Below are positions 53,658 to 61,927 of a DNA stretch of 64,000 bases, one piece after another. The notes below the pieces were generated by a model. It was not told where the DNA came from. It saw only the letters and a program-made list of their open reading frames with translations, and did not search any database. Position numbers and translations under genes: made by a program. The stretch's first letter is position 1, and each line of letters starts with the position of its first letter. Source of the DNA: Lachnospiraceae bacterium (GTDB taxonomy: Bacteria; Bacillota; Clostridia; Lachnospirales; Lachnospiraceae); NCBI GenBank assembly GCA_017461725.1, contig JAFTXG010000018.1, positions 62,001 to 126,000 on the forward strand. Reading direction: 5' to 3'.

Positions 53658-54932
53658 TTATTCTCCTTTAAACCGTACCGTCGCTGACCTTGCGTGAGCG
53701 CTCAGGCCTTCCTCCTCCGCGAACGCCGCGATGTCCTTATAAACCTTCTCCAGCGCATCCTTTGTGTAGTAGGTGAAGGAAGATTTTTTTACGAAATCGT
53801 CCACGGACAGCGGGCTGGAGAACCGTGCGGTGCCGCTGGTGGGCAAGGTGTGGTTGGGGCCTGCGAAGTAGTCGCCCAGCGCCTCGGGACAATACTTGCC
53901 GAGGAAGATGGAGCCCGCATTTTTGATCTTGCTCAGATAATCGAAGGGATTGTCCACGCAGATCTCCAGGTGCTCGGGCGCGATTTTGTTGGAGATATCA
54001 ATGGCGGCATTCAGATCGGCGGTCAGCACGATCATGCCGTTATTTTCAATGGAGGTTCTGGCGATGTCCTCCCGGGGAAGTACCGAGAGCTGCTTTTCCA
54101 ACTCAGCCTGTACGCTTTTTGCCAGCTCGGCGCTGTCGGTGACCAGCACTGCGCTCGCCAGACGGTCGTGCTCTGCCTGGGAGAGCATATCTGCCGCCAC
54201 AAAGGCCGGATTACAGGTACCGTCCGCCAGGATCAGGATTTCGCTGGGACCTGCGATCATATCGATGGCCACCTGACCGAATACCTGGCGCTTGGCCTCC
54301 GCCACGAAGGCATTGCCGGGGCCGACGATCTTATCCACGGGGGGAATGGTCTCGGTGCCGTAGGCCAGTGCTGCGATGGCCTGTGCACCGCCGGTCTTGA
54401 AGATACGGTCGACGCCCGCGATTTTTGCGGCCACAAGGATCAATGGATTCAGCTGGCCGTTCTTGGCGGGGGTGGTCATGAAGATCTCGCCCACACCCGC
54501 AATCTTTGCGGGGATCGCGTTCATCAGAACGGAGGAGGGATAGCAGGCGGTGCCGCCGGGAATGTAGAGGCCCACGCGGGCGAGGGGCATCACCTTCTGG
54601 CCCAGGATCACGCCTTCCTGCTCGTTGATCACGAAGCTGTTGCGGACCTGGTGGCGATGGAAAGCGGAGATATTGGCGGCGGCTTTCTTTAACACCTCGA
54701 TCATATGAGGGTCAGCAGCCTGAAATGCTGCCTGAATCTCCTGGTCGGAGACTTCCAGACAGTCGGGAGCAGCGCCGTCAAAGCGGGCTGAGAAGCGCTT
54801 CAGGGCCTCGTCGCCGTCCGCGCGGACTTCCTTAATAATATCTCTTACTATGTCACCAACGCCGGAATCGTCCGGGTTGCGCTTAAATAGTTCATCATCA
54901 TTTATGGTGTTTAACTCTACGATCCGAATCAT
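53658..54932 (-). CDS. hisD: Histidinol dehydrogenase
   Basis: This 424-residue enzyme performs the final two NAD-dependent oxidations to histidine. VGLYIPGGTACYPSSVLM, DKIVGPGNAFVAEAKR and DMIAGPSEILILAD are characteristic, with zinc ligands in SQAEHDRLASAV and NHTLPTSGTARFSS. Length is normal. The start follows GAGG. Confidence 0.95.
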   Translation of the reverse strand: MIRIVELNTINDDELFKRNPDDSGVGDIVRDIIKEVRADGDEALKRFSARFDGAAPDCLEVSDQEIQAAFQAADPHMIEVLKKAAANISAFHRHQVRNSFVINEQEGVILGQKVMPLARVGLYIPGGTACYPSSVLMNAIPAKIAGVGEIFMTTPAKNGQLNPLILVAAKIAGVDRIFKTGGAQAIAALAYGTETIPPVDKIVGPGNAFVAEAKRQVFGQVAIDMIAGPSEILILADGTCNPAFVAADMLSQAEHDRLASAVLVTDSAELAKSVQAELEKQLSVLPREDIARTSIENNGMIVLTADLNAAIDISNKIAPEHLEICVDNPFDYLSKIKNAGSIFLGKYCPEALGDYFAGPNHTLPTSGTARFSSPLSVDDFVKKSSFTYYTKDALEKVYKDIAAFAEEEGLSAHARSATVRFKGE

Positions 54933-54981
54933 AGGATACCTCGCAATCTGTAGCGGTCCAAAGCTATGCGGCTCCGGCCGA

Positions 54982-55590
54982 TTACTTCAATTTTTCACAG
55001 AGCTCTGTGATCTGCTCATATTGGAATTTGTAGCTGACTTTGTTTGCAATCAGTCTGGCGCTGATGGGGACAATGTCCTCGAAGGGCTTCATGTTGTTGT
55101 CCCGGAGAGTTTTGCCGGTCTCCACGATATCGACGATCACGTCGGACAGGCCCAGAATCGGAGCCAGCTCGATGGAGCCGTTCAGCTTGATGATGTCGAT
55201 CTCTCTGCCCTTTCCCCGGTAATAATTCCGGGCAATGTTGGGGAATTTGGTGGCCACCCGCAGGGTGCGCTCGGTGTCGTCCGAGAAGTCGCAGCAGCTG
55301 GCAACTGCCATGCGGCAGACGCCAAGGCCAAGATCCAGAAGCTCGTAAACGTCGGGCTCATATTCCAGCAGGATGTCCTTGCCCACCACGCCGATATCGG
55401 CGGCGCCGCGCTCAACGTAGATGGAAACGTCGGAGGGCTTTACCCAGAAGTAGCGGACACCGCATTCTTCATTTTCAAAGATCAGCTTTCGGTTTTGCTC
55501 GCGGATGGAGGGGCAGCCGTAGCCGATGGCCTCGAAGCGGTCATAGACCTTTTCGCCCAATCTTCCTTTGGGGAGCGCGATATTAATCAT
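54982..55590 (-). CDS. hisG: ATP phosphoribosyltransferase, short form
   Basis: This 202-residue catalytic subunit makes the first committed step. MINIALPKGRLGEKV opens it, and DVIVDIVETGKTLRDN is the phosphoribosyl site. It lacks the C-terminal regulatory domain of the long form, so it needs HisZ. The ATG at 55590 overlaps hisZ by eight bases; a TTG at 55599 is an alternative start. Confidence 0.94.
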   Translation of the reverse strand: MINIALPKGRLGEKVYDRFEAIGYGCPSIREQNRKLIFENEECGVRYFWVKPSDVSIYVERGAADIGVVGKDILLEYEPDVYELLDLGLGVCRMAVASCCDFSDDTERTLRVATKFPNIARNYYRGKGREIDIIKLNGSIELAPILGLSDVIVDIVETGKTLRDNNMKPFEDIVPISARLIANKVSYKFQYEQITELCEKLK

Positions 55591-56710
55591 TTTCTTCAAG
55601 AGTAACCGGACCTCCTTCCGTCAGTTTGAGAAGCTTTCTGTATCGAAGATTCTGCGGGATCGCCTGCTGTACCTGCAGGGTCAGCCCTTCCTCCGTCAGC
55701 TCACGGACCGCTGCGGCCAGTTTTGTGGGAGCGGTGTCCGGAGAGTAGAGGAGCAGTGCGTCTACATCGTAGGGGGAGCGGCGGGGGGCCAGGCTCTCCA
55801 GTGCGGAAAGGTAGATGGCGAAGCCGACAGCGCCGGCATCCTTGCCAAATTTTTTCATCAGGTTATCGTAGCGTCCGCCGGACAGCACCGGGGTCGGAAT
55901 GCCCTCGATATATCCCTGGAAGATGATGCTGTTATAGTAACTCATATCATTGACGATGGAGAAGTCCAGATTGATTCGTTCGCCACAGCCTGCCGCTTCC
56001 AGCATCTGACAAACGGCTTCCAGCTCGGCGATGGCCTCGTCCGCCTGGGCGTTGGGACTTAAGTCTTTCAGCTTTGGCAGAATGGAGAGCGCCGGACCGT
56101 AGAGGGCGGTGAGGGCGGAAAGCCTGTCCACAAATTCATCGGTAAGACCAAAGGCACTGCAGCACTCGTGGATGCCGGGGACATTCTTGGCACTTAAGGC
56201 ATCCAGAAGCCGGGACTGTTCTGCACTGGAGAGGTCAGCTTCCTCCAGCATGGCGGTGATCACACCCATGTGGGAGAGATCCAGCAGATAGTCGGGGCTG
56301 ATGGTCTTTAGACTGCCTGCTGCCAGCATCACGGCCTCGCCGGTGGCGTAGAGGTCAATATTTCCGATGGACTCCAGGCCGATCTGCATGATCTCACGGT
56401 ATTCGTGGGAGCCCCGCTCCGCACGGTAAACATTTTCATGATAATATAACTTTTGAGCGGTGGAAGTGTCGACGGAAGCATTCTTTGCGATGGACAGGGT
56501 CACATCCGGCTTCAGCGCCCGAAGATGGCCGTCCAGATCAGTGAAGGTGATGACATTGTCACTGACCAGAAAACGCTTATTTTCCACATAGAGGTCGTAC
56601 TCCTCAAACTTGCTCATTTTATACTGGCGGTAGCCATACTGTCTGAACAGTCGGCGAAGGTCGGAGACGATGGTCTCCTCGCTCTTGGTTAAAATCTCAG
56701 GCTGGGTCAT
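55583..56710 (-). CDS. hisZ: ATP phosphoribosyltransferase regulatory subunit
   Basis: This 375-residue paralogue of histidyl-tRNA synthetase has class II synthetase-like features (LYVENKRFLVSDN, RSGRYDNL-type LSGGRYDNLMKKFG) but lacks the C-terminal anticodon domain. It assembles with short HisG and carries histidine feedback. It is the first gene of the operon, after GGGAGG and a good promoter. No T-box elements were found in the leader. Confidence 0.92.
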   Translation of the reverse strand: MTQPEILTKSEETIVSDLRRLFRQYGYRQYKMSKFEEYDLYVENKRFLVSDNVITFTDLDGHLRALKPDVTLSIAKNASVDTSTAQKLYYHENVYRAERGSHEYREIMQIGLESIGNIDLYATGEAVMLAAGSLKTISPDYLLDLSHMGVITAMLEEADLSSAEQSRLLDALSAKNVPGIHECCSAFGLTDEFVDRLSALTALYGPALSILPKLKDLSPNAQADEAIAELEAVCQMLEAAGCGERINLDFSIVNDMSYYNSIIFQGYIEGIPTPVLSGGRYDNLMKKFGKDAGAVGFAIYLSALESLAPRRSPYDVDALLLYSPDTAPTKLAAAVRELTEEGLTLQVQQAIPQNLRYRKLLKLTEGGPVTLEEND

Positions 56711-56796
56711 GAATCAATCCTCCCGGATATTGTTTATTGAAAATGAATGTTATGTGGCCTGTAAAGTAACATTAAACACCGTTTTGTGATGCAGTA

Positions 56797-56825
56797 AGAA
56801 TACCACACCGCGACACTTTAGTCAA
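56797..56825 (-). promoter_or_regulatory. Promoter of the histidine operon
   Basis: On the minus strand: TTGACT (56820-56825), 17-nt spacer, TATTCT (56797-56802), 86 nt before hisZ. It lies about 200 nt from the mobile element's integrase, so insertion left it intact. Confidence 0.7.
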
Positions 56826-56956
56826 GTAGCATGATAAAATATGAAAGCGTTTTGTGAAAGCACATAAAGATTATATCATAATTCGATAGAAAATTGGATA
56901 TTTTCTGGTATAATGAAAGAAAAAATGTGTCTGCAACCAAAAGTTGTATAACAATT

Positions 56957-56999
56957 AAACCGCCTAACCCGTTGAAAATGCTGGAAATAGGCGGTTTTT
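56957..56999. terminator. Hairpin between the integrase and the his promoter
   Basis: AAACCGCCTA (56957-56966) pairs perfectly with TAGGCGGTTT (56988-56997). The best T run is on the plus strand; on the minus strand only GTTTAATTG follows. It would insulate the his promoter from integrase transcription and may mark the junction of the element. The remainder of the gap 56711-57026 holds the his promoter and no gene. Confidence 0.6.
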
Positions 57000-57026
57000 G
57001 TGTGATTGGATATGGCGGTTTTCCCT

Positions 57027-58196
57027 TTACAGATTCAGTACGTTTTTTGTGAAGTTGTCCATCCTAGCGGCGCTGTCCTGTTTCATGCGTTCTGTGAAGT
57101 GCCCATACCGATCAAGGGTGAAGGCAGCAGAAGCGTGGCCGAGGTTTCCTTGTAGGGTTTTGATATCGTCACCGGCGCGGATGGCGTTGACGGCATATGT
57201 GTGGCGCAGATCATGAAAGCGGACGTTTTCAATGCCGGCAGCAGTCAGCAGGTCCTTAAACTCCCGCTGGACACGCCAGCGATCAACAAGACTGCCATCC
57301 TCCAGCGTGAACACAAGATTATGCGGATTATTCCAAATCTGGCCAGCTTTAAGCCTCATTTCGATTTGTCTGCGTCGCTGAGCTTTCAGGGCGAGAATGA
57401 CGGAGGTGGCAACAGTAAGTGTTCTGGTTTTGTTATTTTTCGGAAGCATAAAGATATCGTCATCATCTCGATCAAGATCAGCAAGCTGTTTGCTAACGAA
57501 TATGGTGCCTTTATTCAGATTTGCGCTATCCCAGGTTAATCCGAGCAATTCCCCCAGACGCAGGCCGGTAAATAAAGCCACTACGATCAAATGTTCATAA
57601 GGGTTACCCTTAGCGGTTCGCAGTAAAGCTGTTATTTCTTCGTCGGTGAGAGGGTGCATCTCAGGTTGATTAACCTTGGGTAGTGCACAGCCTACCGCCG
57701 GATTACGTGGGATATATTCGTTCTGTACTGCTTTTTCCAGCGCCATGCGGAGAACTTTGTAGGCGAGATGGATAGAAGCTGCGGAAAGCTCATCCAGACC
57801 GTTTACAAAGAATTGCACATCGTGTGGCCGAAGATCTGACAGCTTTATTGCTCCCAGAGCTGGCTTAATATGCTTCCTGATATTTGATTGGTATATGCGT
57901 ACAGTGTTTTTCTTTCGATTGCCCAGATATTCCGCTGCCCAGGTATCGAGCCACTGGCCAACGGTCATTTTCTGGGGTGGGATATAGATGCCGGTATTCA
58001 CGGCAACTGCTGCCGCCTGCATTTTCTCCCGGACTTCCTTTTGGGTCTTGCCGGTAAATGACTGTTGGATCTGTTTGCCGGTTCCTGGATCACGACCGGT
58101 GGTGATTCGCGCCTCCCAGTATATGTACTGTTTGCCTTTCCGGGTAACGGTTTTCTTCCGGATGGTACCGGAGCCTTGCGCTGCTCTTTTTGCCAT
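57027..58196 (-). CDS. Tyrosine recombinase (integrase)
   Basis: This 389-residue site-specific recombinase has an N-terminal Arm-binding-like part (about 1-60), a SAM-like core-binding domain (about 65-160) and the catalytic domain. The catalytic set is complete: Arg in FTGLRLGELLGL, Lys in LPKNNKTRTL, H-x-x-R in FHDLRHTYAVNA, His in LGHASAAF and nucleophile Tyr in TLDRYGHF. I start it at 58196 after AAGGAG; a longer frame to 58289 is not supported. It lies at the element's left end pointing outward, the usual place for an integrase. Confidence 0.93.
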   Translation of the reverse strand: MAKRAAQGSGTIRKKTVTRKGKQYIYWEARITTGRDPGTGKQIQQSFTGKTQKEVREKMQAAAVAVNTGIYIPPQKMTVGQWLDTWAAEYLGNRKKNTVRIYQSNIRKHIKPALGAIKLSDLRPHDVQFFVNGLDELSAASIHLAYKVLRMALEKAVQNEYIPRNPAVGCALPKVNQPEMHPLTDEEITALLRTAKGNPYEHLIVVALFTGLRLGELLGLTWDSANLNKGTIFVSKQLADLDRDDDDIFMLPKNNKTRTLTVATSVILALKAQRRRQIEMRLKAGQIWNNPHNLVFTLEDGSLVDRWRVQREFKDLLTAAGIENVRFHDLRHTYAVNAIRAGDDIKTLQGNLGHASAAFTLDRYGHFTERMKQDSAARMDNFTKNVLNL

Positions 58197-58212
58197 GGCG
58201 TACTCCTTTCGT

Positions 58213-58372
58213 TTGACACCATCGCCTAAATGTGGTAGTATAAAAGGGCGCAGTGGTGCCTTGTTTGGTAGACTGGTATTGTTGTGCATCCTCTCCTCCG
58301 GTGTTGGTAGCGCCGGGGGAGATTTTCTATGTCCATCAGGACAGGGCTATTTGCCCCGCTGGTGGATTTTTT
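58213..58372 (+). ncRNA. Candidate small RNA divergent from the integrase
   Basis: The promoter TTGACA (58213-58218), 17 nt, TAGTAT (58236-58241) predicts a transcript from about 58248. Two intrinsic terminators follow in tandem: TCTCCTCCGG/CCGGGGGAGA with TTTT (58292-58326), and CCATCAG..GGGC/GCCC..CTGGTGG with TTTTTT (58333-58372). RNAs of about 75 or 125 nt would result. No convincing ORF lies inside. The promoter itself lies just upstream of the integrase start. The rest of the integrase-repressor gap (to 58541) shows no gene. Confidence 0.55.
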
Positions 58373-58527
58373 GTTGTTGGTAGAGATTTCCTCCGCCAAA
58401 GCAGAAAATGGCGGCATCTTTTCACCAAATCGGGCGAAAAGCCAGAACCTAACTCAGTAACGTTTCGTTATCGAGCTTCTTCCTTCTGATGGTCTGTACC
58501 TTGGGGTACGGTGCGCTCTGAACTTAT

Positions 58528-58548
58528 GGAGTAACACTTTGTTACTCC
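58528..58548 (-). terminator. Palindrome at the end of the repressor gene
   Basis: GGAGTAACA-CTT-TGTTACTCC is a perfect 9-bp inverted repeat that includes the repressor stop codon. No T run follows on the minus strand, so it may be a stability hairpin. Confidence 0.5.
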
Positions 58549-58961
58549 GTTTGCTGATCATCGGGATCAGTGTCTTTCTTTGTGTAACCTGGAATAAGGG
58601 TTAGATCCTTCACGTATTCTCTAGCCTTGCTCTTGCCGCTCTTATTTAGTTTCAAGTAGTCGGAAACCAACTCTTGTTCGTCAGTTTCGATTATTCGAAC
58701 CTTTCCGCTTTTTATATGCGAGTCCATTACTGCATCAACTTCTTTACTAATTAGCTTCTGAAAATCTGCAGCATCGACAATATCTACTAACCTCACGTTT
58801 AGGGCGGATGCTATTTTTTGAATGGTTTCTATTCTAGGCTCCCGCTTATTGTTTTCGTACTGACGCAGAGTGATTTCTGCAACGCCTATTTTCTGAGCCA
58901 GTTCTTTTTGGGTAAGTCCCCTCAGCTTACGAAAATTTTTAATATTCTGTCCTGTATTCAT
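58542..58961 (-). CDS. CI-like XRE-family repressor
   Basis: This 139-residue protein has an N-terminal lambda-repressor-type helix-turn-helix (LTQKELAQKIGVAEITLRQY, residues ~15-35) and a C-terminal tail of about 75 residues with no protease or dimerisation motif I recognise (no S-K catalytic pair), so it is not LexA-like. The start at 58961 follows AGGAGGTGG. It faces the Cro-like gene across two operators and is the probable repressor of the element. The ImmA/IrrE-type peptidase at 62267 may cleave it. Confidence 0.85.
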   Translation of the reverse strand: MNTGQNIKNFRKLRGLTQKELAQKIGVAEITLRQYENNKREPRIETIQKIASALNVRLVDIVDAADFQKLISKEVDAVMDSHIKSGKVRIIETDEQELVSDYLKLNKSGKSKAREYVKDLTLIPGYTKKDTDPDDQQTE

Positions 58962-59010
58962 ATTGCCACCTCCTGCGAGAAGTATAGCATAAATTACACA
59001 CAAAAGATAG

Positions 59011-59092
59011 ATTCAAAATGAATAAATTTTATTGTTGACAGATACGTAATGAATATGCTATGATTATATCAGATTCAAAACGAATCTGTCAA
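59011..59092. promoter_or_regulatory. Divergent operator-promoter switch
   Basis: Two operators share ATTCAAAA-(T/C)-GAAT: O1 at 59011-59023 and O2 CAGATTCAAAACGAATCTG at 59070-59088. The rightward promoter is TTGACA (59035-59040), 18 nt, TATGAT (59059-59064). The leftward promoter is TTGACA (59087-59092), 18 nt, TATAAT (59063-59068), so O2 lies wholly in its spacer and just downstream of the rightward -10. The two -10 elements overlap, making the promoters mutually exclusive. Confidence 0.8.
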
Positions 59093-59116
59093 GTTTAAAA
59101 GAAAAGAGGTGTATAA

Positions 59117-59314
59117 ATGAAGCTGAACAGAAAAAAACTGGAACTGGCAATGGCTCGCGCGTGTATGAACACTGAGGACTTGCAGAAGGCCACGCAAATC
59201 CCGCGTCCTACCATCACAGGAGCAATCACGGGCAGAGGAATCCGCACAGCCACCGCAGGCCGAATTGCAAAGGCTCTTGGGGTGGATGTAACCGAAATCT
59301 TGGAGGATGAGTAG
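59117..59314 (+). CDS. Cro-like small helix-turn-helix protein
   Basis: This 65-residue protein is nearly all an XRE-type helix-turn-helix (MNTEDLQKATQIPRPTITGA then TATAGRIAKALGVDVTEIL). It follows AGAGGTG and is first in the rightward operon. By position it is the Cro-like antagonist of the repressor encoded on the other strand. Confidence 0.82.
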   Translation: MKLNRKKLELAMARACMNTEDLQKATQIPRPTITGAITGRGIRTATAGRIAKALGVDVTEILEDE

Positions 59315-59362
59315 TTACGCCGGCGCAATTTGTGCGACGTCGCACAGAAAGGAGGAACACAC

Positions 59363-59566
59363 ATGAATAGTAGCACAGCAACCTTGACGATGAGCGTAGA
59401 GGAAGCAGCAAAGGAGCTGGGGATCTGCGTAAAGATCGCCTATGACCTTACCCACCGGCAGGACTTCCCGACAATCAAGATCGGACGGCGCACCCGCATT
59501 TCTCGTGAAGGGTTGAGAGAATGGGTGCGGCAGCAGGAGCAGAGCAGAAAGGAGACAACGATATGA
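59363..59566 (+). CDS. Excisionase-like MerR/HTH_17 protein
   Basis: This 67-residue protein has LTMSVEEAAKELGICVKIAY and FPTIKIGRRTRISREGLREW, the winged-helix pattern of excisionases and Tn916 Xis-like DNA-binding proteins. It follows AAGGAGG at 59363 rather than the in-frame start at 59330. It probably directs the integrase towards excision. Its stop overlaps the next start (ATGA). Confidence 0.82.
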   Translation: MNSSTATLTMSVEEAAKELGICVKIAYDLTHRQDFPTIKIGRRTRISREGLREWVRQQEQSRKETTI

Positions 59567-59817
59567 GAAACACATTTACCATTGAGGCGAGAAGATTTCC
59601 GGTATCAATCAAGGATATGCGTACCGGCGAAGTGAGAAACGATATTATCATTCTGAGCAAGCAGGAGCTGCAGGCGGCTCAGATCGTGGGCCAGTCCTCC
59701 AAGGAGTTGATCTGGCGCATGTACAACAGAAGGGGATTCCACGTTCTGGACATCGGAACGCCAGAGAAGCAGACTTTATTTGCTGATCTGGAGGAATTGT
59801 GGGTGATGAGTGAATGA
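59563..59817 (+). CDS. Small hypothetical protein of the element
   Basis: This 84-residue protein is rich in short strands and helices (ARRFPVSIKDMRTGEV, SKQELQAAQIVGQSSKELI) with no recognised family. AAGGAG precedes it. Four-base overlaps on both sides place it in a tightly coupled early operon. Confidence 0.65.
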   Translation: MRNTFTIEARRFPVSIKDMRTGEVRNDIIILSKQELQAAQIVGQSSKELIWRMYNRRGFHVLDIGTPEKQTLFADLEELWVMSE

Positions 59818-60161
59818 CAGCAGAAGAAGCCCACAGAGAGGCCGCAGAGCTTGCGGAAATGGCCAAGGATAGAAGCTTGTGGGGTCCAGAGCTATTTGAC
59901 CGTGTAGCGGCAAATCCGGCCCTTAGCCCGTGCGTATTCAACCGGATACGGCAGGCGTTAGGCCCGGAGGAGTGGAAAGAATTTGATCATGCATATTGCG
60001 GGTATAAAAGGCCGCAAGATAAAGAGCTGGTGGACTGGATCGAAAGAAAGGCAGGTGAGGAAGCATGGGAAAGAAGCCTACAGCAGATGAGCAGCAGCGA
60101 GTTGATCAGATTATTGGAGAACTTGGCAAACGGGGATTCTCTACAACAAAAAACGGCGTAA
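59814..60161 (+). CDS. Small hypothetical protein overlapping the ATPase gene
   Basis: This 115-residue acidic, helical protein (AHREAAELAEMAKDRSLWG, ANPALSPCVFNRIRQALG) is of unknown function. Its last 97 bases lie inside the next gene in another frame, an unusually long overlap; both starts have good ribosome-binding sites. It overlaps the preceding gene by four bases. Confidence 0.6.
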   Translation: MTAEEAHREAAELAEMAKDRSLWGPELFDRVAANPALSPCVFNRIRQALGPEEWKEFDHAYCGYKRPQDKELVDWIERKAGEEAWERSLQQMSSSELIRLLENLANGDSLQQKTA

Positions 60162-61381
60162 TCGTGCCGACAGAGCGACCAATACCAAAAATTGTTTCAG
60201 CTGCAGAACTTCAGAAAATTGATATTCCACCAATTGAATGGCTGGTTAACAATATTCTTCCAACTGGTTTATCGATGATAGGCGCACCGAGTAAGTATTT
60301 CAAAAGCTATATGATGCTAGGCCTATGCGTTGCTATCTGCACAGGCGGAAAGTTCTTAGGTTTTGATTGCACTAAACACGCCTGTTTGTATCTGGATCTT
60401 GAGAGTACGAAGCGAAGACCGCAAAACCGTTTAAAGCAAATTATGGGGCGCGGGCCGTGGCCGGACAATCTTTATATCCTCACAAATGAAACGGGTGTTG
60501 GGCGAATAGGGAATGGCTTCGAGGCGGCGGTAACTGCATTACTGGAACAGCATTCAGATATTAAACTGATGGTTGTGGATGTATTCCAGATGATTCGTCA
60601 GCCTGCAAAGAGAAATCAAACAGGTTATGATCGAGACTATGAAGACTTTAGCGTGTTAAAACAGATTGCGGACAAGTATAGTATCGGATTGATGTTGGTG
60701 CATCATACTCGAAAAATGAAAGATCCGAATGATGTATTTAACGAGCTGTCTGGTTCGGTTGGCGTGATGGGTGCGCTCGATTGTGCATGGGTAATCACAA
60801 AAGAGGATAGGGATTCAACGGAGGCGGTTCTGCATATTACTGGCCGAGACATGGAAAGTGTCAATTTGAAAATCTGTTTTAATAAGCGTACATTTCAATG
60901 GGAACTAATTGGCGAGGAGGATGCAGTCAATAAGCAACGCGAGTTGTTCTCCTACGGTCGAAATCCTGTTGCCAACACCATTAAAGCATTGGTGAAGCAG
61001 GGTGACGGACACTGGGAAGGCAGTGCAAGCGATCTGATTGATGTGAGTAAATATCTTTCTGGCGGAAGAAACCGGATACACTGGGATGCGGCGAAGGTTG
61101 GAAAAGAGATCAACAGAATAAAGGCGTTTTTGTTGGATGATGGGATCTGTTTCGAGTATGATCCGAACTCGACCAGAGGAAAAAGGAAGTATATTTTTAC
61201 TGTTGTTCGTGATGATGCTGTTGAATCCGTTTCACCTGTTGAAGCTGTTGAAGCAGAACAATATCAACTGGAATTTATCCGGCAGAACAATAATATCAAC
61301 ACAGTCAACAGTTGCAACAGTGCAACAGATGGTTTTACACCAGCACAAAAGTCGCCATTTGATAATACTGGAAGGGAGTAA
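60065..61381 (+). CDS. RepA-like AAA-family ATPase
   Basis: This 438-residue protein has a RecA-like ATPase core of the RepA/AAA_25 type. The Walker A region is SMIGAPSKYFKSY (Gly73 to Ser81), where phenylalanine replaces the usual glycine before Lys80-Ser81. Walker B is LMVVDVFQMI, and HHTRKMKDPNDVFNELSGS gives the sensor region. The last ~130 residues look like a winged helix followed by a Gln/Asn/Ser-rich tail. It follows GAGGAAG. It may be a helicase for replication of the excised element. Confidence 0.8.
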   Translation: MGKKPTADEQQRVDQIIGELGKRGFSTTKNGVIVPTERPIPKIVSAAELQKIDIPPIEWLVNNILPTGLSMIGAPSKYFKSYMMLGLCVAICTGGKFLGFDCTKHACLYLDLESTKRRPQNRLKQIMGRGPWPDNLYILTNETGVGRIGNGFEAAVTALLEQHSDIKLMVVDVFQMIRQPAKRNQTGYDRDYEDFSVLKQIADKYSIGLMLVHHTRKMKDPNDVFNELSGSVGVMGALDCAWVITKEDRDSTEAVLHITGRDMESVNLKICFNKRTFQWELIGEEDAVNKQRELFSYGRNPVANTIKALVKQGDGHWEGSASDLIDVSKYLSGGRNRIHWDAAKVGKEINRIKAFLLDDGICFEYDPNSTRGKRKYIFTVVRDDAVESVSPVEAVEAEQYQLEFIRQNNNINTVNSCNSATDGFTPAQKSPFDNTGRE

Positions 61382-61385
61382 GGGT

Positions 61386-61706
61386 ATGAGTGAAATCACA
61401 GAAATATTGGAACGTATACACGATGCGAAAAGCAGACTTAATGAACATCAGGAGATCGTGAGGGTCTGCACGGAATGCAATTCTGTGCGGGTGTCAATAT
61501 GCATTTCGTGGCCGGAAGCCGACGCAAGGCGCCAGGAAATGCGACTTCAGACGCGCGAGTTACGCCCCGCAAAAGGACTGACAAAGGCTCTGATAGGTGT
61601 CCTGGTGAAGGGCTATGAACATCAGATTGGAGAATTAAACAAGGAGTTGGATGATGCAATCGCTGATCTTGTAGAGCTGCGGAGTGCGAGAAAGGAGCAA
61701 CCATGA
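61386..61706 (+). CDS. Coiled-coil hypothetical protein
   Basis: This 106-residue protein has helical, charged ends (ITEILERIHDAKSRLNEH and IGELNKELDDAIADLVEL) around a central CTECNSVRVSICISW. No family is recognised. The start at 61386 follows GGGAG. It overlaps the next gene by four bases. Confidence 0.65.
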   Translation: MSEITEILERIHDAKSRLNEHQEIVRVCTECNSVRVSICISWPEADARRQEMRLQTRELRPAKGLTKALIGVLVKGYEHQIGELNKELDDAIADLVELRSARKEQP

Positions 61707-61924
61707 AAATCTTAACCCAAGGTAGAACCGCAATGGTCGAGCTGCCAAAAGAAATCTGGGCAACAAGTTACGGCACCGAAGGTCGCGCCGGTGTACTTAG
61801 CTCCAGCTACATATCGCCGTGTCTGGGTGATTATGACAGCATTGGCAGAGCAAAGGCGGTTGTGAAAGAGCTCTTCGATTATCACCGGAACGGCAAAAAC
61901 AGCTATATCATGCCGGAGCAGTAA
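61703..61924 (+). CDS. Small hypothetical protein
   Basis: This 73-residue protein (MKILTQGRTAMVELPKEIW start, KAVVKELFDYHRNGKNSY end) resembles short phage/ICE proteins of unknown role. AAGGAG precedes the ATG, and a four-base overlap couples it to the upstream gene. It is the last gene before a 150-nt gap. Confidence 0.65.
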   Translation: MKILTQGRTAMVELPKEIWATSYGTEGRAGVLSSSYISPCLGDYDSIGRAKAVVKELFDYHRNGKNSYIMPEQ

Positions 61925-61927
61925 AAG

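Noticed and set aside
56711..56990. A T-box or histidine attenuator leader before hisZ
   Set aside because: No T-box core sequence, no run of histidine codons and no terminator between the promoter and hisZ were found.
56711..57026. A tRNA gene as integration target
   Set aside because: No cloverleaf or T-arm sequence is visible on either strand near the integrase.
58226..58417. A 63-codon minus-strand frame between integrase and repressor
   Set aside because: It has no ribosome-binding site and covers two intrinsic terminators of the opposite strand, so it is better explained by the small RNA unit.
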